Shown: one piece after another, positions 40,994 through 50,760 of the stretch
How positions within the stretch are numbered: position 1 is the first letter of the stretch
How the letters are laid out: the number at the start of each line of letters is the position of its first letter
Origin: an uncultured Corynebacterium sp.
Lineage (GTDB): Bacteria > Actinomycetota > Actinomycetes > Mycobacteriales > Mycobacteriaceae
Length of the DNA stretch: 64,000 nucleotides
Direction of reading: 5' to 3'
Assembly: GCA_946220775.1 (NCBI GenBank)
Contig: CAMIFC010000003.1
Coordinates: 1-64,000 of the forward strand
Position numbers and translations under genes: made by a program
Notes under the pieces: model-generated
The model's input: only the letters and a program-made list of their open reading frames with translations
Databases searched by the model: none
Told to the model about the DNA's origin: nothing

Positions 40994-42397
40994 TTAGGCC
41001 TCCTTCTTCCGCAGCGCGGTTTCAGCAGCGCGAGCCGCGGATTCGGTGACGGGGCGGAGCAAAACCCACTCAATTCGGTGATTATCCATGCTGAGCACAC
41101 GGGCAATCCATCGGCTGTCCAAACCACTTTCGAAAGTATCGCGGGCCTCGCGTTCGGAGCGGGGCAGCACAACCTCATCGCCCTCGGCCGGGATTGCTCC
41201 GAGGGTGGCCATGACCAGACCACCGAGGGTTTCATAGGGGCCATCAGGGGCGGTGTATCCCACAGCGTCGAAGACCTCATCGATGCGCACCAACCCGGAC
41301 ATCTCCCAGAACTGCCCGGTCTTACGAACCTCGGCGTCCTCGCCCTCATTGTCGTATTCATCCCAGACGGCACCGATGATTTCCTCAACGACATCCTCAA
41401 TGGTGATGATTCCGCTCGTGCCGCCGTACTCGTCGGCGACGAGTACCAGCTGCGATCCGGCGGATCGCACGTGGTTGAGCACCGCGTCTCCAGCCAGCGA
41501 ATCGGGAATCGTGGGGACGGGACGAGCCAATCGCTTCACTGCCGTGTGCGATAGGCGGTCGGGGGAAATTTCGACGGCATCCTTCACGTGCACCACGCCG
41601 ATCGTTTCATCGAGGTCGCCGCGGGTCACTGGAAAGCGGGAATGCCCAGTTTTCATCGCGACTTCGATCAAGTCCACGGCAGTGTCATTTTCATCGAGTG
41701 ATTCAACCGTGGAGCGGGGCGTCATAATATCTTCTGCTGAAAGGTTGCTAAACCGTAGCGAACGTTCCAGAATCCGCGCCTTGGCCTGGGTAAAACCGCC
41801 GGTGCCGGTGGAGTTTTTGACCAGCGCGGCGAGCTCCTTCGGGCTGCGGGCACTGGCGAGCTCATCGGCGGGTTCAATCCCGAACCTCCGAACAATGAAG
41901 TTCGCCGTGTTGTTCAAAAACAGAATGAAACCGCGGAAAATCCGATTGAATACCCACACTGGGCGAATGGCCCAACGCGCCACATCCAGTGGGTTTGTGA
42001 TCGCCAAGTTCTTCGGGACGAGCTCACCAAAAATCATCGACAGGGTGGTCGCCACGATGATGGACAGCACCAGAGCGATAGCCATGGACGCAGAATGTGG
42101 CACCCCCACTAAGTCCAAGATGGGGGTGAAGAACTTGGCCAGAATTGGCTCGGCAAGGTAGCCGGTGGCCAGTGTCGTGATGGTAATGCCCAGCTGAGCG
42201 CCAGAAAGCACCAGGGACAATTCGCTGTGAGCGTCGCGGATCAGCCGGGCGGGTTTGTCATTTTTAGCCTTGACGTGCGCATCAATTGTGGAGCGCTCCA
42301 GACCGGTAATCGCGAATTCAATCGCGACGAACAACCCCGTGCCGGCGGTCAAGGCAATGAATCCCAGCAACCCTAAGATGCTTAGGAAAATGTCCAT
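40994..42397 (-). CDS. CNNM/CorC-type membrane transporter (full length)
   Basis: A 467-residue protein with a CNNM membrane domain (about 1-200), two CBS motifs (about 215-335; MTPRSTVESLDEND, VVHVKDAVEI, ITIEDVVEEIIGAVWDE) and the C-terminal CorC_HlyC domain (about 350-440). Family members are linked to divalent cation, especially Mg2+, homeostasis. Full length plus a short paralogue downstream is the arrangement also seen in mycobacteria (Rv1842c/Rv1841c). Confidence 0.9.
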   Translation of the reverse strand: MDIFLSILGLLGFIALTAGTGLFVAIEFAITGLERSTIDAHVKAKNDKPARLIRDAHSELSLVLSGAQLGITITTLATGYLAEPILAKFFTPILDLVGVPHSASMAIALVLSIIVATTLSMIFGELVPKNLAITNPLDVARWAIRPVWVFNRIFRGFILFLNNTANFIVRRFGIEPADELASARSPKELAALVKNSTGTGGFTQAKARILERSLRFSNLSAEDIMTPRSTVESLDENDTAVDLIEVAMKTGHSRFPVTRGDLDETIGVVHVKDAVEISPDRLSHTAVKRLARPVPTIPDSLAGDAVLNHVRSAGSQLVLVADEYGGTSGIITIEDVVEEIIGAVWDEYDNEGEDAEVRKTGQFWEMSGLVRIDEVFDAVGYTAPDGPYETLGGLVMATLGAIPAEGDEVVLPRSEREARDTFESGLDSRWIARVLSMDNHRIEWVLLRPVTESAARAAETALRKKEA

Positions 42398-42478
42398 GTG
42401 TGGTGAAAAACCTCGAAGAAAGAACGAAATGTGTGACTTGATTATAGGAGCTGGGTGCAGGTAACTGCACGCTGAGCC

Positions 42479-43702
42479 CTACTGTCGACGCACCTCCGAG
42501 ATCACCTGTCGAGGATCCACCACCTGGAACTGCAGCCCCGCTCGCTGCGCCAGACGGCGCAGCTGCTCATTCTGATCGGGGAATGCGATCGCCATAACCG
42601 TTCCTCGGGTCCCCGCCCGCCCCGTCCGGCCGGATCGGTGGATGAAGGCTTTCGGATCTTCGGGGACGTCAATGTGGACGACGAGCGGCACGTTGTCAAT
42701 ATCGATCCCGCGTGCTGCCACGTCGGTCGCCACCAGCGCCTGAGTACGCCCCGCAGCAAAATCAGCAAGCGCCTTCTTCCGGGCTTGGTGACCTCGATTG
42801 CCGTGCAAGGCCGACACTCTGATTCCCGACTGGGACAGATACTGCGCCCAGCGGCCCACGGAATGTGTGGTGCGAACGAAAAACATCGTGCGCGGTGTTT
42901 TGCTGGCGATCTGGCGCATCAGTCGCTGCCGTGCTGATCCATCTGCGACGGAGACACTGATATATCGATTTGCCTCCGACTTTGCTTGTGGGTGGTTGGC
43001 TGCTGTTGCCGATTCAGGGGTCTCAGAGCTTTCCACTCGGGCCGGATCGTTCAAGTATTTTTGCGCAATCGTCGCCACATCACCATCCAAAGTTGCAGAG
43101 AAGAGGAGGTGTTGGCACGAGGATGGGGTGGCGTCCAAAATGGCGGAAACCTGCGGGAGGAAACCCAGGTCGGCCATATGATCGGCCTCGTCGACGATGG
43201 ACATGGCGCAGGACGTCATGCTCAATGCACGGCGACGGAGCAGGTCAAGAACTCGACCGGGAGTAGCGATGATGACGTCCACTGGGCGCGCCAACGACGT
43301 GAGGTTAGTGCGGATATTCACTCCGCCAACGAGCAGCAGGCAGCGCAATCCCAATGGCGCGGCGAGCGGTTCGAGGACTCGGAAGATCTGGTCGGCAAGC
43401 TCGCGGGTGGGTGCGAGGATCATCGCTCGAGGCTGACCGGCAGGGGAGAATCTAGGCACATCGCCGCTGATCAACCGGGTCAGCATGGGCAACCCGAACG
43501 CAAGAGTCTTGCCCGAGCCGGTGGGCGCCCGCCCCAATACATCGCGACCAGTCATCGCGATGGGGATCGCGGCCTGTTGGATGGGGAAGGGCTTGGTTAA
43601 GCTTTCTCGACCCAGGGCGTGCTGCAATTCGACGGGGAAGCCGAATTCTTTGAAGGATTGCGCAGAAGGGGGCTCGTCGGGCACGTTAAAATTCGACCTC
43701 AC
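42479..43702 (-). CDS. DEAD-box RNA helicase, RhlE-like
   Basis: A 407-residue DEAD-box helicase. The Q motif lies in KPFPIQQAAIP, motif I is APTGSGKT, motif II DEADHM, motif III SATLDGD, and motif VI HRSGRTGRAG. The C-terminus is short and lacks the basic extension of larger RNA helicases. Likely role in RNA unwinding or ribosome assembly. The first codons overlap gnd by 17 bp, so it is translated from the gnd message. A small GTGCAG/CTGCAC hairpin lies downstream at about 42453-42468. Confidence 0.9.
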   Translation of the reverse strand: MRSNFNVPDEPPSAQSFKEFGFPVELQHALGRESLTKPFPIQQAAIPIAMTGRDVLGRAPTGSGKTLAFGLPMLTRLISGDVPRFSPAGQPRAMILAPTRELADQIFRVLEPLAAPLGLRCLLLVGGVNIRTNLTSLARPVDVIIATPGRVLDLLRRRALSMTSCAMSIVDEADHMADLGFLPQVSAILDATPSSCQHLLFSATLDGDVATIAQKYLNDPARVESSETPESATAANHPQAKSEANRYISVSVADGSARQRLMRQIASKTPRTMFFVRTTHSVGRWAQYLSQSGIRVSALHGNRGHQARKKALADFAAGRTQALVATDVAARGIDIDNVPLVVHIDVPEDPKAFIHRSGRTGRAGTRGTVMAIAFPDQNEQLRRLAQRAGLQFQVVDPRQVISEVRRQ

Positions 43703-45161
43703 TGCGATCGCCGGACCACAGCGTGTGGAATGCCCCGGGCTTATCTACTCGCCCATAAGTGTGGGCGCCGAAGAAGTCCCGCTGACCCTGGATGAGAGCG
43801 GCTGGTAGTCGTTCGGCACGCAAGGAATCGTAGTAGGAGAGGGAGGACGCAAACACCGGAATCGGGTGCCCTTGAGCAGCCGCAAGGCCCACGATGCGTC
43901 GCCAGGAATCGACGAGGTCCGCGGTCTGATCCCGGAAGTAGTCATCGAGCAGTAGCGATGGGAGCTCTGGGTTCCTCGCGTAAGCATCCACAATGCGGTT
44001 GAGGAAGCGAGCACGAATGATACAGCCGCCTCGCCAAATGCGTGCCATGTCGCGTGGATCGAGGCCCCAGCCGTATTCCTTTGATCCCGCGATGATCTGG
44101 TCGAAGCCCTGGGCGTAAGCAACCATCTTCGATGCGTACAAAGCCCGGCGTACATCTTCGATAAACTCAGCGCGATCGTCCGGGGAGACCTGTGGCGCCA
44201 GCGTTCCGGACGCCAATTGGCCCTGCGCAGTCTTCCGCTGCGGCAGGGACGAGGACAGCGCGCGGGCGAAGACTGCTTCGCCGATGCCGGTGACTGGCTG
44301 GCCAAGATCGAGGGCGGACTTAACAGTCCAACGTCCGGTGCCCTTCTGGCCAGCGGCGTCGACGATGATATCGATCAGGGGCTTGCCGGTGTCAGCATCA
44401 GTTTGGGAGAGCACCTCGGCTGTGATTTCCACCAGGTAGGATTCGAGCTCACCCTGATTCCATTCGCGGAAAACTTCGGCGATCTCTGCCGGTTCCATGC
44501 CTGCGCCGTAGCGCATCAAGTGATAAGCCTCGCCGATGACTTGCATGTCTGCGTACTCGATGCCGTTATGCACCATCTTTACGAAGTGGCCGGCTCCATC
44601 TGGGCCGATATGGGTGCAGCATGGTTCGTCATCAACGTGCGCGGAAATGGACTCGAGCAGGGGACCGAGTGATTGATAGGACTCTGCGGTGCCGCCCGGC
44701 ATGATCGATGGCCCATTCAGTGCGCCTTCCTCACCGCCGGAAATACCGGCGCCGACGAAGTGGAGGCCCCGCGCGGCGATAGCCTTTTCCCGACGGATCG
44801 TGTCCGTGTATAAGGCGTTTCCACCGTCGATGATGATATCGCCGTCCTCCATCAGGTCGGCAAGTTGTTCAATGACGGCATCGGTGCCTGCACCAGCTTG
44901 AACCATGATGAGTGCGCGTCGTGGGCGTTCAAGTGAATTGACGAAATCAGCCAGGGTAGTGGCGGGGATGAAGTCCCCGGAATCGCCGAAATCGGCCATG
45001 AACTGGTCTGTCTTAGCCGTGGTTCGATTAAATACAGCAACCCTATGGCCATGGTTAGCGAAGTTGCGCGCAATGTTGGAGCCCATGACGGCTAGCCCAA
45101 CAACACCGATCTGCGCCAAGGGACGTGAAGAACTCTGGTCTGATTCCGGGGTGTCAGTCAT
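43686..45161 (-). CDS. gnd: 6-phosphogluconate dehydrogenase, decarboxylating
   Basis: A 491-residue pentose-phosphate enzyme that oxidises 6-phosphogluconate to ribulose 5-phosphate, releasing CO2 and NADPH. The dinucleotide site GLAVMGSNIARNFANHG is near residue 22, and VFNRTTAKT agrees with NADP preference. Substrate motifs GISGGEEGALNGPS and the catalytic KMVHNGIEYADMQ are present, as is GTGRWT. The length suits the NADP+-dependent dimeric form. It is transcribed divergently from the thioesterase with a 42-bp gap. Confidence 0.96.
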   Translation of the reverse strand: MTDTPESDQSSSRPLAQIGVVGLAVMGSNIARNFANHGHRVAVFNRTTAKTDQFMADFGDSGDFIPATTLADFVNSLERPRRALIMVQAGAGTDAVIEQLADLMEDGDIIIDGGNALYTDTIRREKAIAARGLHFVGAGISGGEEGALNGPSIMPGGTAESYQSLGPLLESISAHVDDEPCCTHIGPDGAGHFVKMVHNGIEYADMQVIGEAYHLMRYGAGMEPAEIAEVFREWNQGELESYLVEITAEVLSQTDADTGKPLIDIIVDAAGQKGTGRWTVKSALDLGQPVTGIGEAVFARALSSSLPQRKTAQGQLASGTLAPQVSPDDRAEFIEDVRRALYASKMVAYAQGFDQIIAGSKEYGWGLDPRDMARIWRGGCIIRARFLNRIVDAYARNPELPSLLLDDYFRDQTADLVDSWRRIVGLAAAQGHPIPVFASSLSYYDSLRAERLPAALIQGQRDFFGAHTYGRVDKPGAFHTLWSGDRSEVEF

Positions 45162-45203
45162 GGTTCTCCAGTTTAGCGTGCGCTTTCGGGATATGGTTTT
45201 GCC

Positions 45204-45686
45204 ATGACTTTAGATAAGAAAAAAGCACTAACGACGCTGCTGGAATTGAGCAAGACCGCGCATGAGCGGGAATTGTCCGAGGAAGAGCTCGCCAAGATGA
45301 ACGAGATCCTGGAGGCCAGCGACGGGCTCGACGAGCTGCTGGGCGCTCGCTATGACAAAGTCGCGCCGCAGGAGATCGTCATGAAATTGCGGATCGAGGC
45401 GAAGCACTTGCAGCCATGGGGAGTGACGAATGGCGGGGTGTATGCCTCTCTGGGGGAAACGGCGGCCTCCATGGCCAGCTACATCGCTGCTGGTGCTGGG
45501 CCGATCGTGATGGGAACGAACAACAATACCGATTTCCTGCGGCCGTCCCGACAGGGCGATACGATCATTTCTTCTGCGACCCCAGAACATCTTGGGCGCA
45601 GTGCGCATCTGTGGCGAGTTGAGCACAGGAATGAACGCACGGGAAAGCTTCTTGCCTTGACAAGCTTAAAAACCGCCGTCATGTGA
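45204..45686 (+). CDS. Hotdog-fold thioesterase, PaaI type
   Basis: A 160-residue PaaI-family thioesterase. The hotdog core starts near residue 55, with WGVTNGGVYASLGETAASMA containing the typical N/HGG-x-Y/L-A-D/E-x-A pattern where Glu is the likely catalytic acid. The N-terminal 45 residues are helical and charged (KTAHERELSEEELAKMNEIL), an addition to the core. Substrate is probably an acyl-CoA. Rv1847-type genes hold the same place beside gnd in mycobacteria. Confidence 0.88.
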   Translation: MTLDKKKALTTLLELSKTAHERELSEEELAKMNEILEASDGLDELLGARYDKVAPQEIVMKLRIEAKHLQPWGVTNGGVYASLGETAASMASYIAAGAGPIVMGTNNNTDFLRPSRQGDTIISSATPEHLGRSAHLWRVEHRNERTGKLLALTSLKTAVM

Positions 45687-45698
45687 CGAGCGGTCTTT
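45672..45698 (+). terminator. Terminator overlapping the thioesterase stop
   Basis: ACCGC-CGTCA / TGACG-A-GCGGT with one bulge, followed by CTTTAATG. It contains the TGA stop codon. A second small hairpin AGCCGAC/GTCGGCT follows at 45715-45732, between convergent genes. Confidence 0.6.
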
Positions 45699-45743
45699 AA
45701 TGCAGTTTTGCTTTAGCCGACCTTAGTCGGCTTGAGCGGGGCT

Positions 45744-47180
45744 TTAGTCTGCCTGAGCCTCTGGCTCATCTTCACGGCCTTCGCCGAACTTCATGTTGTC
45801 GCGAACCTCGATGGAGCGCTCGCCCTTTTCGTCTTCATAAGTACGCAGCTTGTTGATTGCGTTGCGTGCATGAAGCTGCTGGCGGGTCGCCACGAGCTGC
45901 CAGCGACGACGGGACACGGAGTTCAGTCCCCAGCTGAAGGCAGCAATCGCGCGGTTGCGGAAGCCAACCAGGTACAGCAGGTGAAGTGCCAACCACATCA
46001 GCCAGCCGATGAAGCCGGAGACCTCTGCCTTATTGATCTTCACGACGGCGTTGAAGCGAGACACGATGGCCATCGAGCCCTTGTCGAAGTAATCGAATGG
46101 CGCGCGAGCCTCTGGGCTTGCACCGTTTTCGACCTCGTTGATGATGTTCTTCGCCGCGTACTGGCCACCCTGCATAGCGACCTGCGCGACACCTGGCAGC
46201 CCCTTGAGGTTGATCATGTCGCCGATGAGGTAGACGTTGTTGTACTCGCCCAGCGTCAGATCCTCGTTGACCATCACGCGGCCAGCTCGGTCGTATTCAA
46301 CGCCAGCCTGCTCTGCCACGTGCTTGCCCAGTGGAGAAGCGGCGACACCGGCCGACCAAATCTTCGCGTAGCTCGGAATGCTGGTTTCCGTGCCGGTCTT
46401 CATGTCCTTGTAGGTCACGCCTTCGCGGTTGACATCGGTGACCAGCGAGTTTAGGACAACCTCGACGCCCAGATCTTCCAGCTTGCGAGCAGCCTTGCGG
46501 CCGAGGCGCTTGCCGAATGGTGGAAGAACCTGTGGTCCACCGTCGATCAGGATGATGCGGGCTGCGTTCGTATCGACCTCACGGAACTCGTTGCGCAGGG
46601 TGCGGTGTGCCATCTCTGCCAGCTGGCCGGCAAGTTCCACGCCGGTTGGGCCAGCGCCGACGACCACGAAGTTCAGAAGACGACGACGCTCTTCTGGGTC
46701 GGAGGTGATCTCCGCACGCTCGAATGCGCCGGTGACGCGGGCGCGGATTTCCAGTGCATCGTCGACGGACTTCATGCCTGGCGCGAACTCGGCGAAGTGG
46801 TCGTTTCCAAAGTAGGACTGTCCGGCACCGGCGGCGAGGATCAGGGAGTCATAAGCCAGCACTTCGGACTTGCCACCGAGGTCTGCGGTGACCTGCTGTT
46901 CCTTGATGTCGATGTTGCGAACTTCGCCCTTGACGACGCGGATGTTGTCATCTTCCGCAACGACCTGACGGATTGATGGAGCAATCTCACCTTCGGACAG
47001 AATGCCTGTTGCAACCTGGTAGAGAAGCGGCTGGAAGAGGTGGTGGTTCGTGCGGTCAACGATCGTCACCGCAACGTCCTTACCCTTAAATTTCTTCGCT
47101 GCGAAAAGGCCGCCGAAGCCTGCGCCGACGATGACGACGTGGTGACGGCCGCTGGCTGGGCGATAAGGGGTAGTGGTCAT
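45744..47180 (-). CDS. ndh: Type II NADH dehydrogenase
   Basis: A 478-residue single-subunit, non-proton-pumping NADH:quinone oxidoreductase. FAD-binding VIVGAGFGGLFAAKKF is at residues about 16-31, and the NADH-binding site VVVGAGPTGVELAGQLAE lies near 170. The C-terminal membrane-attaching segment is FIGWLMWLALHLLYLVGF at about 395-412. AGGAG occurs about 13 bp before the ATG. It is the main NADH entry to the respiratory chain in corynebacteria, which lack complex I. Confidence 0.95.
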   Translation of the reverse strand: MTTTPYRPASGRHHVVIVGAGFGGLFAAKKFKGKDVAVTIVDRTNHHLFQPLLYQVATGILSEGEIAPSIRQVVAEDDNIRVVKGEVRNIDIKEQQVTADLGGKSEVLAYDSLILAAGAGQSYFGNDHFAEFAPGMKSVDDALEIRARVTGAFERAEITSDPEERRRLLNFVVVGAGPTGVELAGQLAEMAHRTLRNEFREVDTNAARIILIDGGPQVLPPFGKRLGRKAARKLEDLGVEVVLNSLVTDVNREGVTYKDMKTGTETSIPSYAKIWSAGVAASPLGKHVAEQAGVEYDRAGRVMVNEDLTLGEYNNVYLIGDMINLKGLPGVAQVAMQGGQYAAKNIINEVENGASPEARAPFDYFDKGSMAIVSRFNAVVKINKAEVSGFIGWLMWLALHLLYLVGFRNRAIAAFSWGLNSVSRRRWQLVATRQQLHARNAINKLRTYEDEKGERSIEVRDNMKFGEGREDEPEAQAD

Positions 47181-47553
47181 ACGAAACTATTGCTCCTAAA
47201 GCGACTTCTTGGAGAAGGACTGTCTATCCAAAATAACTTCGGGTTTGGCGCGCGAAGCCTCGTAAGTAACGCGAATAGTTTGGCCGCGCCCCACTGGCGT
47301 GCCGTACCCGTATGAAGTGAACAACTCCATGCTAGTTGTTTGATCATCTGAATTCACCTTGACCTTGGGTAAGCACTCATGACCTGCTGCCAATCAGCCA
47401 ATAACTTCCTGTCAGCGCCCCTTTCAGGGGTGTCTATGCAGCCCTAATGTGAGTCGTTCTAGTATTTTATGTAGGCAGCGGATCAAGGATCTTCTCAGCT
47501 TTAATCAAGAATTGGATTTGTTAACCACGTGGACAGGAGGGGTTGTCACCAAA
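47181..47553. other. Divergent intergenic region between ndh and the Cfa-like gene
   Basis: Must hold promoters for both genes. On the plus side TAGTAT-like and TATGTA sequences lie around 47461-47472. AGGAGGGG at about 47535-47542 precedes the chosen GTG start. The open frame on the minus strand (47196-47393) is not convincing as a gene. A start for the Cfa-like gene at 47449 remains possible. Confidence 0.45.
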
Positions 47554-48936
47554 GTGGATGTCTACACTTCGGAGCACTATGTCGACCCCGACCGGTGGCC
47601 ACATCTCACCATTCCGCCCAAAGCACGATTCTTGAGCAAGCGCGCCCGTGATTTTTCAGATCGCCTCGAGGCTCTGCTGACTGAGCATGACGTGACCTTG
47701 ACCTCCTCAGTTCCGTTTTCTTCCGCGACGTTGGAGTCTCCTTCGTCGTCGGACGTCACTTGGCTGGACGTTCGAGATGGCCAGATGATCGACCGGGTTG
47801 TTGCGGACGGTTGGCTCGGAGTAGCGGAAAGCTATTTGCTCGGGGAGTGGACCGCAACGCCACTGGAGGCGTTTTTGGGTGTTCTGCTCCAGCAGCCACT
47901 GGAGAACGCAGCCAGTTATGTGCTTGGCGGCATCAACCCGAATCGACCACGCCACAGCTTCGGCCACGTTCGGCCAGGGGAGCTACCCGAAGGGCTCGTG
48001 GAACTATATGCGGGTGCCACCCGGGCGACGGGTGCTGCGCTGTTTTCTTCGGGGGCTCGAACCACGTCGACTGTCTTGGTTAATCCTGCGGGGGAGCAGG
48101 GGCTATTGGGCCGAATCGCGCAGCGATTCGGCGGGACGGTAGAAGAAACTTACCCCATTGATGAGACATGGTTTTCTGCGCCAGATGATGTGGAGCGCCA
48201 AGATCTTGATGATGCCCAAATTCGTCGCATCGAGTTGATGCTGGACGAGGCCCGGGTCGGCCCGGGGGATCGGGTGCTCGAATTGCCTAGTTCCGGTGGG
48301 CAATTGGCGATCCAGGCTGCCCGCCGGGGTGCATCTGTGGATGTTTTGACCTCTGATGAGGAGCACGCACAAGCAGTCGAGGCCCGCGTGCGATCTGCTG
48401 GGGTTGCCGGAGGAGTGCGGGTGGAGCTGATCGAAGGTCCTGTACCTTCGCCACGCCAATGGTCCGGAAAGTATGACGTAATATTTTCCGTTGAGCGGAT
48501 GGAAACGCTTGGCCGGGCTGGCGTCCCACATTTTTTGAAGACCCTCGACCGCTTACTTGGAGCAAACGGGGTAGCCGTCATTCAGTCGATTGTCTCGACT
48601 CCTGCAATGCAGCAACGGCCGTGGGCCTCCGAATCTCTCGACGTTGTCCGCGGTTATGTGTGGCCAGCGTTGGAGTATCCAAGTTTGGAATATGTTCGGC
48701 AGACTGCGGCCAGGGAAACCGGGCTCCAAGTGGTGGCGGAAACCCACATGGGTGCCCACCTAGCGGCGACGATTCCACTGTGGCGCGCGCATTTTGCCTC
48801 GAGGCAACGGCAGGCTGCTGCTGCCGGTTTCGATATCGTCTATCGGCGCCTGTGGGACTTCCAGTTGGCGTTGCATTCGGCCCTGGTTGAGGCCGGTGAC
48901 ATTGACTGTGTTCAGGTGGTTTTGCAGCCAAAATAA
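47554..48936 (+). CDS. Cyclopropane-fatty-acid synthase-like methyltransferase (UfaA/Cfa family, divergent)
   Basis: A protein of about 460 residues with the Cfa two-part layout: an N-terminal GWLGVAESYLLGEWTATPLEAFL region and a C-terminal SAM methyltransferase fold ending in AAGFDIVYRRLWDFQLALHSALVEAGD, typical of the family. Several key motifs are altered. SAM motif I reads LELPSSGGQLA where active enzymes have a GCGWG-type loop, and the usual EMIE segment reads VERMETLG. It may use another substrate or be catalytically weak. The GTG at 47554 is chosen for the excellent AGGAGG before it. Location beside ndh agrees with the C. glutamicum ufaA neighbourhood, as I recall. Confidence 0.75.
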   Translation: MDVYTSEHYVDPDRWPHLTIPPKARFLSKRARDFSDRLEALLTEHDVTLTSSVPFSSATLESPSSSDVTWLDVRDGQMIDRVVADGWLGVAESYLLGEWTATPLEAFLGVLLQQPLENAASYVLGGINPNRPRHSFGHVRPGELPEGLVELYAGATRATGAALFSSGARTTSTVLVNPAGEQGLLGRIAQRFGGTVEETYPIDETWFSAPDDVERQDLDDAQIRRIELMLDEARVGPGDRVLELPSSGGQLAIQAARRGASVDVLTSDEEHAQAVEARVRSAGVAGGVRVELIEGPVPSPRQWSGKYDVIFSVERMETLGRAGVPHFLKTLDRLLGANGVAVIQSIVSTPAMQQRPWASESLDVVRGYVWPALEYPSLEYVRQTAARETGLQVVAETHMGAHLAATIPLWRAHFASRQRQAAAAGFDIVYRRLWDFQLALHSALVEAGDIDCVQVVLQPK

Positions 48937-49038
48937 GGAAAGCTCACCGGATTGGGGGAAAACGGCAAACTTATAACGTTGTTTCCATAAGCTAATGGGA
49001 AAGCACGGTTGACACCGTTCCAATTTGGAGGTCATGAA

Positions 49039-50760
49039 ATGGCAGATTCTAATTCCGCAGCCAAGGCTGCAGATGTCATCATCGTTGGTGCCGGACTCGC
49101 TGGGCTGGTTGCAGCCTATGAGGCAGTGAAATCTGGCCTCAAGGTACTGGTGCTCGACCAGGAAAACCACAAGAACTTCGGCGGGCAAGCATTCTGGTCG
49201 CTCGGGGGGTTGTTTTACGTCGGTAGCCCCGAACAGAAGCTCATGGGGGTCAAAGACAGCGAAGAACTCGCTTGGCGCGACTGGCAAAACTCCGCGGACT
49301 ACGATGACACAGATAATGACACGTGGCCGCGCCGATGGGGTCGGGAATACGTTCGATTCTCGGCGGGGGAGAAGCGCGAGTACCTGAAGGATCTTGGCCT
49401 CAACGTGCTTCCCACCGTGGGCTGGGCAGAACGGGGCTCCGGCGATGCTTCGGGCCACGGCAACAGCGTTCCTCGATTCCACTTGACCTGGGGAACCGGG
49501 CCAGAGGTTGTGCGGGTTTTCCAGGAGCCACTAGAGGAGTTCGAAAAGCAAGGCCGGATCCAATTCAAGTTCCGCCACCAGGTCGATGAACTCGTGACAG
49601 AAAAACTCCCAGATGGCCAAACAAAAGTCGTAGGTGTCAAGGGCAGCATTCTGGTTCCGACGGACCTAGATCGCGGAGTGGCGTCCCCACGGGAAACGGT
49701 CGGGGACTTTGAGTTCCGAGCGGACGCGACGGTGGTGACGTCTGGCGGCATTGGCGGCAACCTCGACCTCGTGCGCCGCAGCTGGCCGGAAGATCGCTGG
49801 GGCCCGGCGCCGAAGGACATGGTCCAAGGTGTGCCTGCCCACGTCGACGGCCGCATGATCGAAATTTCCGCGGATGCTGGCGCCAACCTGGTGAACACCG
49901 ATCGCATGTGGCACTACCCGGAGGGAATGCAGAACTGGAACTCCATCTGGCCGACGCACGGCATTCGAATCATCCCTGGGCCGAGCTCTTTTTGGACGGA
50001 TGCCGAAGGCAAGAGACTGCCTAACAACCTGATCCCCGGTGGCGATAATTTGGCGGCGCTGGCCCACGTTGGCCGCACTGGCCACGGCTACAGCTGGTTC
50101 ATTCTGAACAAGACGATCGCCGATAAGGAATTCATCTTCTCTGGTTCGGAGCAGAACCCAGACCTGACGGATAAAAGCTTCAAGAAGCTGCTCGGCAAGG
50201 TTGGCCCAGGCACGCATGTCGCAATCCAGAACTTCATGGATCATGGCGAGGACTGGATCATCGCTGATGACCTCGAACAGCTGGTCAAGGGTATGAACGA
50301 GCTAGTCGGTGAGGACAACCCACAAATCGACCTGGCGGATCTGCGTCGCCAGATCGATGACCGCGACAGTCAGGTGGAGAACAGCTTCGGCAAGGATTAC
50401 CAGGTCAACTACATCCGCATGGCGCGTGGCTACCTGGGCGATAAGATCGTTCGCTGTGCAGCTCCACACAAGCTGTTGGATCCGAAGAAGGGACCGTTGG
50501 TGGCGGTGCGTCTGCGAGTGCTGACGCGCAAGACGCTGGGCGGCGTAGAAACCGACTTGTCGGGTCGCTGCTTAACCTCTGACGGCGCGGTGCTGCCGGG
50601 GCTTTACGCAGCCGGTGAGGTCGCTGGGTTCGGCGGCGGTGGCATGCACGGTAAGAATGCCTTGGAGGGCACTTTCCTGGGCGGCTGCATTCACTCCGGA
50701 AAGCGCACGGGCGAAAACCTCAAGTCGACAATCCGCGAGATCCCCACTGGTGATCGCTAA
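49039..50760 (+). CDS. FAD-binding dehydrogenase (fumarate reductase/ketosteroid dehydrogenase-like flavoprotein)
   Basis: A 573-residue flavoprotein of the fumarate reductase/KstD superfamily. The N-terminal FAD site is VIIVGAGLAGLVAAYEAVKSG followed by LDQENHKNFGGQAFWSLGG (pieces). The C-terminal FAD segment is GLYAAGEVAGFGGGGMHGKNALEGTFLGGC (pieces). ATG at 49039 has GGAGG 8 bp upstream; an earlier in-frame codon at 49009 is less likely. The substrate is unknown. The amidase starts at its last base (TAATG overlap), so the two are translationally coupled and possibly act on the same compound. Confidence 0.85.
   Translation: MADSNSAAKAADVIIVGAGLAGLVAAYEAVKSGLKVLVLDQENHKNFGGQAFWSLGGLFYVGSPEQKLMGVKDSEELAWRDWQNSADYDDTDNDTWPRRWGREYVRFSAGEKREYLKDLGLNVLPTVGWAERGSGDASGHGNSVPRFHLTWGTGPEVVRVFQEPLEEFEKQGRIQFKFRHQVDELVTEKLPDGQTKVVGVKGSILVPTDLDRGVASPRETVGDFEFRADATVVTSGGIGGNLDLVRRSWPEDRWGPAPKDMVQGVPAHVDGRMIEISADAGANLVNTDRMWHYPEGMQNWNSIWPTHGIRIIPGPSSFWTDAEGKRLPNNLIPGGDNLAALAHVGRTGHGYSWFILNKTIADKEFIFSGSEQNPDLTDKSFKKLLGKVGPGTHVAIQNFMDHGEDWIIADDLEQLVKGMNELVGEDNPQIDLADLRRQIDDRDSQVENSFGKDYQVNYIRMARGYLGDKIVRCAAPHKLLDPKKGPLVAVRLRVLTRKTLGGVETDLSGRCLTSDGAVLPGLYAAGEVAGFGGGGMHGKNALEGTFLGGCIHSGKRTGENLKSTIREIPTGDR

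Noticed and set aside
47196..47393. Minus-strand 65-codon frame upstream of ndh
   Set aside because: It covers the probable promoter and ribosome-binding region of ndh and has no good start signal.
49039..50760. 3-ketosteroid delta-1-dehydrogenase
   Set aside because: It belongs to the same flavoprotein superfamily, but no other steroid catabolism gene is nearby and the neighbouring gene is an amidase.
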